From NCBI GenBank assembly GCA_026692885.1, contig JAPLNJ010001192.1, positions 1 through 36,824 on the forward strand: a stretch of 36,824 nucleotides of DNA, given 5' to 3'. The translations under genes were made by a program, and so were the position numbers. The notes under the pieces were generated by a model. That model saw only the letters and a program-made list of their open reading frames with translations. It did no database searches and was not told where the DNA came from. Shown piece by piece: positions 8,950 through 17,040 of this stretch (its first letter is position 1; every line of letters begins with the position of its first letter). The stretch comes from Planctomycetota bacterium. GTDB lineage: Bacteria > Planctomycetota > Planctomycetia > Pirellulales > Pirellulaceae.

Positions 8950-9184
8950 GCAGGTAATCGCAATCCGGTTCGGCCGCGAGCAGATCCCCGGTCAGGGCAA
9001 AGGAGCGAGCCCGGCTGCCGCCGCAGCTGTGCCGAAATTTGCAGCGACCGCACTTGCCTTCCAGCCGATTGGCATCGCAGAGCGATTGAAAGCTGGGGTG
9101 ATGCTGATAGATATCCACCAGCGAGTCACGGGAAAAACGCCCGCACATTACCGGCAGGAAGCCGCTCGGATAAGAGACGAGGCG
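8948..9184 (-). pseudogene. SPASM-domain tail of a radical SAM protein (remnant)
   Basis: The minus strand encodes YPSGFLPVMCGRFSRDSLVD, then NRLEGKCGRCKFRHSCGGSR and LTGDLLAAEPDCDYLP. This is the C-terminal cysteine-rich (SPASM-type) end of radical SAM proteins of the heme/AhbD-like or TIGR04053-like group: C-x2-C-x5-C-G-G-S-R-A-R followed by a final cysteine in EPDC. The N-terminal radical SAM barrel with its CxxxCxxC cluster is absent upstream. The homologous frame ends where the palindromic repeat begins and is then continued by repeat-encoded codons. No functional enzyme can be made; this is a leftover of a deleted gene. Confidence 0.75.
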
Positions 9185-9231
9185 TGGCTTCCAGGAATCT
9201 GAATCTGTCACCTTGCGATTCGGAAGCCCAT

Positions 9232-9639
9232 TCACCGGTGTGAAGACATTACCGTCTCTTTGCGCCCGTCAATGTAAGCTGTCACTCTAACAATACGAGC
9301 CATACGACACTTCCCGTTGAGCTTGCATGTGCTCGATGCAAAGCCGAATCGCAGCGTGTCCCCTTGCTCCAGTGTTAGAACGCCGATGTTGTCCGTTCCC
9401 CATCCAGCTTGCTCAAAGGCTGCGACTCCCCACAGATCAAGTTCAACCTGTAGGCTGTTTGCACCCTCCGGCCATCGCGGATGCGGCGTTTCAGGAAAGG
9501 TCGGAAGCTCAATTCGAAGCTGAACCAGTGGACCGTCTCGATGGAGGCAAATGCCGTGTATCTCCACCGGATTATCCGCAGGCTCGGCCTTGAAGAGTTC
9601 TGTGATCGCACGAGGGTTTTCGCAGAACTGATACCACAT
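9232..9639 (-). CDS. Imm50-family immunity protein
   Basis: This 135-residue protein matches the Imm50 pattern: an initial MWYQFCENPRAITELF, then LHRDGPLVQLRIELPTFPE, HPRWPEGANSLQVELDLWGV and AGWGTDNIGV. Imm50 proteins neutralise polymorphic toxins delivered between bacteria or fused to large secreted proteins. The ATG at 9639 has AGGA a few bases upstream, and the family length is complete. No toxin gene is seen in the window, so it is an orphan immunity gene among gene fragments. It may protect against toxins of neighbouring cells. Confidence 0.75.
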   Translation of the reverse strand: MWYQFCENPRAITELFKAEPADNPVEIHGICLHRDGPLVQLRIELPTFPETPHPRWPEGANSLQVELDLWGVAAFEQAGWGTDNIGVLTLEQGDTLRFGFASSTCKLNGKCRMARIVRVTAYIDGRKETVMSSHR

Positions 9640-9673
9640 GTTTTCCTGCCATTTCAGGCGGTATGACGAATTG

Positions 9674-9707
9674 CGATCTATCCGGCTGTACTCGGCCGGA
9701 TAGATCG
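9674..9707. other. Perfect 13-bp stem-loop upstream of the Imm50 gene
   Basis: CGATCTATCCGGC (9674-9686) pairs perfectly with 9695-9707 around an 8-nt loop. It sits 35-68 bases 5' of the Imm50 start and 3' of the small minus-strand gene at 9788-9985. There is no following T-run on either strand, so a classical terminator is not supported. It may be an operator, a processing site or a small palindromic repeat. Confidence 0.5.
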
Positions 9708-9787
9708 GGCGTCGAACTGAGCCGACTTCGCAAGGATGCTTCTCTGCGCATTCAACGTCCCGCGAAGTCTTCCGGTGCAGTATACCC

Positions 9788-9985
9788 TCACGGCAAGTTC
9801 ATCGCGTCCCGGTAGTCCGCATCATCGAACGTCCAGCTGAACGGGGCCTTCTGGAACGCGAAGTGAAAACGCCACAGCCAGCGGTTACCGAAGTCGTCGA
9901 GTTTGTCGGAAGCGAACTCAGCGCTGGTTTCTTCGAGTAGGTCGATCTGGTAATCGCGAAGCCTCACCGTGGCAGTTTCTGGCAC
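9788..9985 (-). CDS. Small hypothetical protein (65 aa)
   Basis: GTG start at 9985 with AGGAACC just upstream; an overlapping ATG at 9987 is out of frame. The acidic, aromatic sequence (GNRWLWRFHFAFQKAPFSWT then FDDADYRDAMNLP) has protein-like composition and no hydrophobic segment. Family not recognised. Given the surroundings it may be a fragment of a longer protein or a small immunity-type protein. Confidence 0.4.
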   Translation of the reverse strand: MPETATVRLRDYQIDLLEETSAEFASDKLDDFGNRWLWRFHFAFQKAPFSWTFDDADYRDAMNLP

Positions 9986-10266
9986 ATGATCAGGTTCCTT
10001 GACAAGCGAGGATGTAAACGGCTATTGTCTGGAGACTGTCTGACCACGACGACAGCGGACAAGAATCCAAGCAGGTCGGATTCCGAGGGACTCGCGAAGG
10101 AGCGCGTTCCGCGAGACTGCTTGCGGTTAAGGTGGCGAGCCCTCGTCGAGCGGATGGACCGCAGCGGAGGTCCTCAGGCGGTTCGGGCTTGACTGGAAGG
10201 GGTAGTTTCTCCGGGTGCCGCGCCGCCCGGTCATCCGTGTCGTCGGCGGAGGACTTTGCGTTGGAC

Positions 10267-10518
10267 ATGGCGTTGCTCGAAGCCCACCTCGTCTACTGCG
10301 AGTCTCGGATCCTACTTGACCGCGGACGATACGGGTCTTGGCGGGACGTCCAGAACGCCCACGAGGACTACAAGACGTCGCTCGGGCCTTGGTCGGAGGA
10401 AGAGATCGTCGGATTCCTTGAGGGCGACTGGGGGCCAGATGACTCGCGCTGGCCGTTCACCCGACAGGCCATCGTCGACTTCTTCCAATCGGGGACGCAG
10501 TTCTTGGTGTGCGAATAG
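10267..10518 (+). CDS. Small hypothetical protein (about 83 aa)
   Basis: The frame is open from 10132, but the first 40 residues are Arg/Ser/Gly-rich and unconvincing. GGAGG at 10249-10253 points to a start at TTG 10261 or ATG 10267. The protein is acidic and tryptophan-rich: YGSWRDVQNAHEDYK, then LGPWSEEEIVGFLEGDWGPD and WPFTRQAIVDFFQSGTQFLV. Family not recognised. A minus-strand frame overlaps it but is Arg/Pro-rich there, so the plus strand is preferred. It could be a truncated gene. Confidence 0.4.
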   Translation: MALLEAHLVYCESRILLDRGRYGSWRDVQNAHEDYKTSLGPWSEEEIVGFLEGDWGPDDSRWPFTRQAIVDFFQSGTQFLVCE

Positions 10519-10529
10519 CTCTGCCTGAA

Positions 10530-11641
10530 TCTTGATGACACGCGGTCCGAGGACGCTGAAATCGGCGGGCTGCACGGTGGAGCCCCGCACCCCAATTACG
10601 GCCACATGCTCCAGGCCGGGCGTTGTCGTGGACGCGACCACGCGAACGAGCTTCTCTCCCCCCGGCTCCAGACGATTCAGTTCGCCGTCGACGGGGAACA
10701 GCGGCGTAATTCCAAAACCACAATCCAGATATAGGAGGGTTACATCCAGGGGAAAACGCTGCGGGTTCCGGATCCGAATGTCTACGCGATCGCCGGCGTG
10801 GAAGGTTGGCAATCCCGCCTCGAAGTGGACCGGCTGGCCTTCGCGATCGGCCTGATCGCGCGAACGCCGCAATTCCAATTCCACGCGGAGAGCGCCGCTG
10901 CCGTGGGAGGTCTCGTCCGATCCCGCGGCCAAGCGTTTGAGATTCTCGAAGCGGGCAATCTGCTGGAGCCGGTCGCGGAGCCAATCGGACAAGGGAGCCG
11001 ACAGGGGCGCCGGGCCAAACGGCGCCGGCAGGCGACCGTCGGTTTCCGCCACCGGCACTCCGGTGGCGGGCACGACATAGACGCAGTTGGCGTCGCCCTG
11101 GACAAACCAATCGACGGGTGCGGGTGCCGTGGCGAGGCAAAACAACGCTTCCGGTGTGCTGACCGCGCTACTTAACTCCTCCCGGAGTCGACGACCCACG
11201 GCCGCCGCCACCGGCTGACCGACAAAATCGACCGGGGCCACGCCGACACGAAGCCGCAGTTCCCCGTAGTCAACCAACGCCAACTCGCAAACACCGCCGT
11301 CGGGCAGTCGTGCGGTGTCGGCTGGCAGTCCGTCGTAGGCCGCCGGCGCGACGGTCGCGTCCAGACGCCGGCATTCGGTAATCCGGACATAACCCAGCGG
11401 CTGCTTGGGGCGGGGTTGGCCCGGCGGCGGATAGACGGCCAGCAAGCTGTGCGGCGTTAGGCCCTGCAACAAGCCGGCATTGATGCGCAGGGGTTCGTCC
11501 TCTGCCTGGAGTACCGTTCGCGATCGACCGGGCCAGTTGCGGGTGCCTAGCACCTCGCGTTGCCTGGAGGAGCTCCGGTCCCGACTCAGTACGCACTTTG
11601 AATACTACGAAGGGTTTGCCTTCGCGCACCAGGAGTGACAA
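10530..11641 (-). pseudogene. Remnant of a caspase-associated protein (DUF4384-like region)
   Basis: The main minus-strand frame from about 11560 holds a beta-rich region with TFHAGDRVDIRIRNPQRFPL, VTLLYLDCGFGITPLFPVD, LEPGGEKLVR and STTTPGLEHVAVIGV. This is the pattern of DUF4384-like domains found C-terminal to caspase-like (C14) peptidases in planctomycetes. Upstream of it, LLAVYPPPGQ and LGYVRITECRRLDATV also fit that region. A second frame at 11641-11570 (LLVREGKPFVVFKVRTESGP) seems to be its earlier part, joined by a frameshift. The His/Cys peptidase domain is absent. Past the codons at about 10540 the frame turns Arg/Pro-rich and overlaps a plus-strand gene, so the true end was probably lost. 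Confidence 0.55.
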
Positions 11642-11803
11642 CTCGGGGGGGACATCCCAGTATTCCGAGAATAACCTACGTCAGGCCCCGGATCGAATTT
11701 TGCGGGATCGATCCAGGGACGCGGTCACGTGTAGCGTCTGGTTCGGTCTCTCACTGCGCCCTGCCGCTAACTTCGGTCACCGCACAAGCTAATCCTTCCT
11801 AAG

Positions 11804-12095
11804 TTATTCCCGATTTTCGTCGTTTCGGATGGCCTGCGTCGACGTCGCATAGACAGAGACTTCGATGGCGATACCCAACGCTGCGCATAGCTGGATCAAC
11901 GAACAAGGAAATCGGTTGTATTGCCCTACACTGGTCAACGGGAAGTCCCAGCTGAAATCCAAACAGAGGTTCTCCGCACCCGGCAGCGAGCGGACTTCCA
12001 GGATGGAGTCTAAGTTGTCAGAGAGGAACTCCAAGTCTACGACCGCCAGCGACAGGAGGATGATCGCGGTCGAATCCCATTGTGACTTCACGCTG
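11804..12095 (-). pseudogene. C-terminal fragment resembling DUF4279
   Basis: The minus strand encodes QWDSTAIILLSLAVVDLEFL, NLDSILEVRSLPGAENLCLD and PCSLIQLCAALGIAIEVSVY, ending at 11804. The alternation and the closing 'leucine-rich, then Ala-Leu-Gly-x-x-Ile-x-x-x-Val-Tyr' pattern resemble the end of DUF4279 proteins. The frame stays open to 12586, but that part is antisense to the RNA-ligase remnant and looks artefactual. No start codon can be assigned. Its break point coincides with the 5' break of the RNA ligase remnant, suggesting one deletion or rearrangement joint near 12090. Confidence 0.45.
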
Positions 12096-12634
12096 ATTTC
12101 GCACAAGGGGGGCGGAAGAAGACCGCTGACCGGGTTCCGTTCCAGTTGGACCAAGGGGACCGGATTCGTACTCGCATGGAGGCCGATCTTCAGCATCTTG
12201 ACGAGGGCAAGTTGAAGGGAGCCGAGGGTACCGTCTGGTACGTCGCACGCCCGACAGGCGACACGGTGCTCTTCAAGTGCAAGCCGGAGTCCGTCGAGGC
12301 AGTCCACTGGGCAGTCGGGATCAATAAGGCAGCCGTCATGGCTACCTGCTGGAGCGTCTTCGAGACACAGGACACCCTCACCTACGCAACGCTTGAGCCG
12401 CTCCTCCTCGAGGAGTACAGCGCCGACGAAATCAGCCGCTTTCGCCCATACATCGACGCCTGCATGGCTGATGTCAACAAGCAGTTGGCATACCGGAATC
12501 GCGTCCTTGCAGCCTACCGCGCTCTCGGTCTCACTCTCGATCAGGACAATGCGTCCGTCATGCGAGCACTGTCGAAGACCTTTCACCGATCCGAGATGAA
12601 ACGCGTCTTCGCCATCCTCAAGCTCTACGCCTGA
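12086..12634 (+). pseudogene. C-terminal part of an RNA ligase / nucleotidyltransferase
   Basis: The frame reads DEGKLKGAEGTVWYVARPTG then TVLFKCKPESVEAVHWAVG. EGTVWYV (12224-12244) fits nucleotidyltransferase motif IV, and F-K-C-K-P (12272-12286) fits motif V with its K-x-K. A helical C-terminal domain follows up to LKTF-like and MKRVFAILKLYA. Motifs I (K-x-D-G, the adenylated lysine) and III are missing, because the frame is closed at 12083 and nothing upstream resembles them. A TTG at 12146 or ATG at 12176 could initiate a shorter product, but it could not be an active ligase. Confidence 0.55.
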
Positions 12635-12664
12635 CCACCCATTGTGACTACTCCTGGAACGCGT

Positions 12665-13117
12665 CTACGGGCCCGTCTCGGGCCGACCAAACACCGGCTT
12701 GGACGACAAGAACACGCCGGTCACCGTGGCCCGGCTCACCAGCTTGACCATGGCCGCGATCGCCGGCTTGTAGTAGTCCGATGCGTCGCTTTCGTCCCAG
12801 ATGGCCGACGCGGTCACGCCCCGCTCGTCGCTCGTCACCAGTCCGCCGAACTGCTCGATGAACTTCCTGCAGGCGCTGCAAGTGTGGTACTGACGATCAT
12901 CGGCCGGGATGCACGTCAAGCAAGCTTCGAACAGTCGTTCGGCGTTCGTCGTGAACAGCGGCGACTTCTGGCAATTCGCCAGAAATCTTGCGTTGCTGCG
13001 GGCGCGAAACTCAGCATACTCCGCATTCCCGCGGTTTTCGACTACAGTCTGAAGTGCTTTGGTGTCCCTGTGGCAATTCCTTCCATTTGATCTTCGACCC
13101 GTTATACCACGGCCGTC
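12665..13117 (-). pseudogene. Truncated cysteine-containing hypothetical protein
   Basis: The open frame runs from a TAG near 13120 without a good start codon. It reads ALQTVVENRGNAEYAEFRAR, FLANCQKSPLFTTNAERLFE, PADDRQYHTCSACRKFIEQF, GGLVTSDERG, then SAIWDE and VTGVFLSSKPVFGRPETGP. I recall this arrangement (HT-C-x-x-C-R-x-F-I, then VxG-VFLSS) from uncharacterised proteins of actinobacteria, planctomycetes and phages, which continue well beyond this point. Here the protein stops abruptly at 12665, next to the RNA ligase remnant. Both ends seem to be lost. Function unknown. Confidence 0.5.
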
Positions 13118-13120
13118 AGT

Positions 13121-13410
13121 CTAGCCTCGCCGGAGGCGTTATCGAACGGGGGCCGGGAAATCGCGGAAACACCCATACCGCCAGCCCGGATCGACCTACG
13201 TGGCCGGCGCTTGCGGGCGGGCGGGGCGGGGCTTAGAATGCCCGTCCGAAGCCGGGGTTGTTGCACGGGACACAGGCGAGCAAATCCAGCATGGCGGCGG
13301 AGTCTGCCGAAACCAATACTCGCATTTCTCAAGTGCTCGCGGTTATTCACCACCGCCCACTCGAATCGAGGCGTTGGGGGGAGCAAGATCAATCGACCTG
13401 AGGGGACGTT
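13121..13410. other. Intergenic, upstream region of the protease gene
   Basis: No coding sequence with convincing composition was found; two plus-strand open frames are Arg/Gly-rich artefacts. The promoter of the protease operon should be here, but no clear -10/-35 pair is visible. Confidence 0.4.
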
Positions 13411-16400
13411 ATGACGAAGCAGCAGAATTTGCGAGCGGGCAGTCACCCTCTGCGCAGGTGGCTCGTCGGTGCTGCATTCCTGGCGGTGGTGGCGGCTGTC
13501 GTGGCCGGCGTTCTGTATCTCAACCGGACACCACCGCGTCGTCCCGAGGCTCCACCGGCTACAGCCGCAGTCCCGTCGGCGGGCGCCGGAGTTTCGCCGA
13601 CCAGTCCCACCGGTGCTCAGCCCCCCGATCTGACGCTGGGCTACCTGCCGGAGTTTGTCCACGTGCCGCCGCACCTTCGGCGGCTACCGACCGAGCGCAT
13701 GGGACCCGATCCGGCGACCGGAGTGCTGGCGGTGCTGGGCGAACTGCTGGTGAGCCTCCGCGACGGAAAGACGGAGGACGACCTGCGGCGCGAGATCACC
13801 GCGGCGGGACTGGCGGTCGAGGTAGTGGGCGCCATCCCCGACTTCGGCCTGGTGCAGGTCGACGTGGCCCGGCTGGACACGGTGGCGGCTCAGGCGGCTC
13901 TCGAGAAACTCCCCTCCGTGGCCGCGACGCATCTCAACGCCATCCAGTTCCCCCAGCGTGATTTCAATGACCCGCTGCTGGCCGACGCTCAGAAATCGTG
14001 GGGCCTGCGCGCCATTCACGCGCCGGAGGCCTGGGAGCGCACGCGGGGCGAAGGGGCGACCGCGGCGATCGTCGACGACGGCTGCGACCCGACACACCCT
14101 GATCTCCAGAGTCATCTGGCCGCCGTACTGTCTTTCGCGCCGGGCGACCGGCAGGACACCGCGTTCCCCGACGCGGCGGAGCACGGGACGCATGTGATGG
14201 GTACCATCGGCGCCATCGCGGGAAACAACGAAGGGACGGCCGGTGTGGCGCCGGAGGCGCGTCTGATCTCGGTCCAGGTCTTCTACCGCCACCACGACCC
14301 GGCGACCGGCGAGGTGGACCTTGGTCCGACCCTCGGGGACGTCGCGGGGGGCATCAACGAGGCGATCGCCCAAGGCGCGCAGGTGATCAATCTTTCGCTC
14401 GGACCGCAGTACAAAGAGAAATACGGGAAGGCACTCCAGGATCCCGCCCGTCGGGACGCGACGGTTCGTCAGATCCTGGCCCAACGGGACCGCATCCGGC
14501 AGTTCTACGACGTGGTGCTGTTGAAGGTTGCGGCCCGGGGGGTGATCTGTGTCGTGGCCGCGGGCAATGACCGGCTGCCCGCCAATTGGTCGCCGCTCTG
14601 CGCTTCGCCCTTGACCCTCGGCGTGGGGGCCGTGGGACCCAACGACAGTGAGACCACCTTCTCGAACTACGAAGATCTGGACTACCAGGATGGGACCGGC
14701 CATCGCTCGGTGACCTTATGTGCCCCGGGCAAGGACATCTGGTCCACGCGGCCGGTCTGGTCCAAGGCATCTTACGGGCCAGAGAGTGGCACGTCGATGG
14801 CCGCGCCCCACGTGACGGGCGCGGTGGCGTTGCTGAAATCGATCGCGCCATCGTCGACGCTGACGGACGTGCGCGAGGTACTGGTCAGGACCGCCCGTCC
14901 GATCAACATGCAACGCGACATCGGCCCCCTGCTGGACGTCAACGCCGCCGTGGAGGAGATGCTCCGGCGGCGCGACGCGGGAGAGCTGTTGCCGCCGGCG
15001 CCGCCGGACCCGCCTGAGGACGAGCAGCTTCTTCCGCCCGGCTTTGTTTGGCCGCCCCAGCCTCCCCTGATCGTGATTCAGTTGGGTCCGCAGCGCGGCG
15101 GCTGGCTGGGCCGTCTCATCCGCTTTCTGATCGATCGTTTCCTCCGCACGGCACGGCCCCTCGATGGCGGACAATTCGACGAGTGGGGACGGTGGATTTT
15201 GTGGCCGCGGTGGGTGACGCAAGGACCGCCGCCCGACGCGCGCGGACGGGACCGCTTCCGGTACGTGTGGGACAATCGCGCCCGGTTGGCCACCACCACG
15301 AACGGCTCCTTGGAACGCTGGCTGATCGACCAACTGCAGGCGGCCGTGCGGGACGCGGAGCAGACGCGTGGAAAGAACCCCCTGCCGAAACCTGGGGACA
15401 GTCCACCGTCCTCCAAGACGCCTCTCGATGCAAAGCCGAAGCACGCGCTGATCCAGGTGCCGAACGTCGTCGGGCAGACGGGTGCGGAGGCGCGCCAGGC
15501 CATTGCCTCCGGCGGGCTCGTGCCGAAATTTCAGGTGGGCAACCCGGCTCCCGCGGCGGAACAGGCCGGGCGGGTCTACAGTCAGGAGCCGGCCGCCGGA
15601 ACGGAAGTTGCCGAACAAGCGGCCGTGCGGGTGATGGTGTACGGCGAGCCGGAGAAACATAGGATTCGCGTGCCGGACGTCGCCGGGATGGACGAAGCGA
15701 CTGCTCGCCTGGCGATTTCCAATGCCAAGCTTGTGCCGCAAGTCGCCAAGGGCAAGCTGGCGTTCACGGCGGCCCAGGCCTCCCAGGTCTACAGTCAGGA
15801 GCCAGCCGCGGGAAGCGAAGTCGCCGAGCAAACAACCGTGCACGTCATGATCTATGGCAAGCCGGAAAAACACACGATCAAGGTGCCGGACGTCGTCCGG
15901 ATGGACTATATGGCCGCCCGCCAAGTAATTTCCGGCGCCAAACTCGTGCCGCAAGTCGCCAAGGGCAAGCCGGCGCCCACGGCGGCCCAGGCCTCGCGGG
16001 TCTATAGTCAGGAGCCGGCCGCGGGAAGCGAAGTCGCCGAGCAAGCGACTGTGCACGTCATGATCTATGGCGATCCGGAAAAACACACGATCAAGGTGCC
16101 CGACGTCATCGGACGCACCGCGCTGGAAGCGCGGCAGATGCTTACCGCGGCCAAGCTGCTGTCGCAATTCCAGGGCGGTAACCCGGCCCGGACGGCGGAG
16201 CAGGCGTTCCAGATCTACCGCCAAGAACCGGCTGCCGGAACGGAAGTCGACGCCCAGACGACGGTGCGGGTGACGCTCTATGGTCAGCCGGAGAAGCCCG
16301 CGATCAAAGTGCCGGACGTGAACGGCCGCACCGCAGCGGAGGCGCGGCAGGCAATTACTGCCGCAACGCTCCAGCCGAAGTTCCAACTCGGCAAGGCGGC

Positions 16401-17022
16401 GCCCACGGCGGCGCAGGCTGAGCGGGTCTATCGTCAACAACCGGCGGCAGGTAGCCAAGTCGAAGCACAAACGATTGTGCAGATGACAATCTATGGTGGG
16501 CCGGAAAAGAGCACCGTCCGCGTGCCAGACGTGATGGGCTGGAAATGCGTTGAGGCACAGAAGGCGATCAAGGACGCCAAGCTGGCGCCGCTGCTCGAAG
16601 CGGTCCTCGTGGCCCCCACGCCCGACAAGGTGTCCCGCGTCTATCGTCAGCGCCCGGCCGCCGGTAGCCTTGTCGAGGAGGGCGCGACCATCTGGGTGAC
16701 GGTCTATGACAAGCCCCCCAAGCCCCCGCTGACGATGACCGGCAACTGGAAGTGCGAGTGCGGCGGCACATGGCATCTCCAGCAGAACGGGCGCGACGTC
16801 ACCGGCCACCACGACCACGAGGACAACCGACGCAGCCACTCCGTTACCGCCGCCACCTTCGATGGCAAGACCTTTCGATTCTCCTGGCAAAGAAAAGACG
16901 GCCACGGGGGAACGGGCGAGGCGGCTCCCGCGAACGAGGCCGGCACGCGGTTCAACTTCTACATGCGTGACAACACAAATGGCAAGGACTGGAAGGGAAC
17001 GATGGAGCGGTCGAAGGACTGA
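13411..17022 (+). CDS. Membrane-anchored subtilisin-like (S8) protease with six PASTA domains
   Basis: This is a 1203-residue protein. A basic N-terminus precedes a membrane segment (about 17-37), so the rest is exported. A Pro/Ala-rich linker and a propeptide-like domain come next. The S8 domain has D222 in AIVDDGCD, H258 in HGTHVMGT, oxyanion N386 in VVAAGND and S462 in GTSMAAPHVTG, so it should be active. A Pro-rich linker to about 680 precedes six 71-residue PASTA modules (681-1106), each starting V-P-[DN]-V and containing Q-x-P-A-A-G-[ST]. PASTA domains bind muropeptides in Ser/Thr kinases and PBPs. The end (about 1110-1203) is a small domain starting GNWKCECGGTWHL. The FGE gene follows 18 bases on, indicating co-transcription. 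A cell-envelope protease is inferred. Confidence 0.9.
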   Translation: MTKQQNLRAGSHPLRRWLVGAAFLAVVAAVVAGVLYLNRTPPRRPEAPPATAAVPSAGAGVSPTSPTGAQPPDLTLGYLPEFVHVPPHLRRLPTERMGPDPATGVLAVLGELLVSLRDGKTEDDLRREITAAGLAVEVVGAIPDFGLVQVDVARLDTVAAQAALEKLPSVAATHLNAIQFPQRDFNDPLLADAQKSWGLRAIHAPEAWERTRGEGATAAIVDDGCDPTHPDLQSHLAAVLSFAPGDRQDTAFPDAAEHGTHVMGTIGAIAGNNEGTAGVAPEARLISVQVFYRHHDPATGEVDLGPTLGDVAGGINEAIAQGAQVINLSLGPQYKEKYGKALQDPARRDATVRQILAQRDRIRQFYDVVLLKVAARGVICVVAAGNDRLPANWSPLCASPLTLGVGAVGPNDSETTFSNYEDLDYQDGTGHRSVTLCAPGKDIWSTRPVWSKASYGPESGTSMAAPHVTGAVALLKSIAPSSTLTDVREVLVRTARPINMQRDIGPLLDVNAAVEEMLRRRDAGELLPPAPPDPPEDEQLLPPGFVWPPQPPLIVIQLGPQRGGWLGRLIRFLIDRFLRTARPLDGGQFDEWGRWILWPRWVTQGPPPDARGRDRFRYVWDNRARLATTTNGSLERWLIDQLQAAVRDAEQTRGKNPLPKPGDSPPSSKTPLDAKPKHALIQVPNVVGQTGAEARQAIASGGLVPKFQVGNPAPAAEQAGRVYSQEPAAGTEVAEQAAVRVMVYGEPEKHRIRVPDVAGMDEATARLAISNAKLVPQVAKGKLAFTAAQASQVYSQEPAAGSEVAEQTTVHVMIYGKPEKHTIKVPDVVRMDYMAARQVISGAKLVPQVAKGKPAPTAAQASRVYSQEPAAGSEVAEQATVHVMIYGDPEKHTIKVPDVIGRTALEARQMLTAAKLLSQFQGGNPARTAEQAFQIYRQEPAAGTEVDAQTTVRVTLYGQPEKPAIKVPDVNGRTAAEARQAITAATLQPKFQLGKAAPTAAQAERVYRQQPAAGSQVEAQTIVQMTIYGGPEKSTVRVPDVMGWKCVEAQKAIKDAKLAPLLEAVLVAPTPDKVSRVYRQRPAAGSLVEEGATIWVTVYDKPPKPPLTMTGNWKCECGGTWHLQQNGRDVTGHHDHEDNRRSHSVTAATFDGKTFRFSWQRKDGHGGTGEAAPANEAGTRFNFYMRDNTNGKDWKGTMERSKD
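15451..16728 (+). repeat. Six tandem PASTA-encoding units of 213 bp
   Basis: Units start at 15451, 15664, 15877, 16090, 16303 and 16516. Units two and three are the most alike, sharing ISNAKLVPQVAKGK/ISGAKLVPQVAKGK and long identical stretches, so they derive from a recent duplication. The exact 213-bp spacing is kept throughout. Confidence 0.9.
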
Positions 17023-17040
17023 GAAGGACGTGTTTCAACC

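Noticed and set aside
12110..12586. Extension of the minus-strand DUF4279-like frame to 260 residues
   Set aside because: This part is antisense to the RNA ligase remnant, whose plus-strand motifs are recognisable.
15451..16728. 213-bp tandem repeats as possible satellite DNA
   Set aside because: They encode PASTA domains in frame.
14716..16905. Long minus-strand open frame opposite the S8-PASTA gene
   Set aside because: Composition is an antisense shadow (Arg/Leu/Gly/His-rich with repeating units mirroring the PASTA repeats); the plus strand has clear catalytic motifs.
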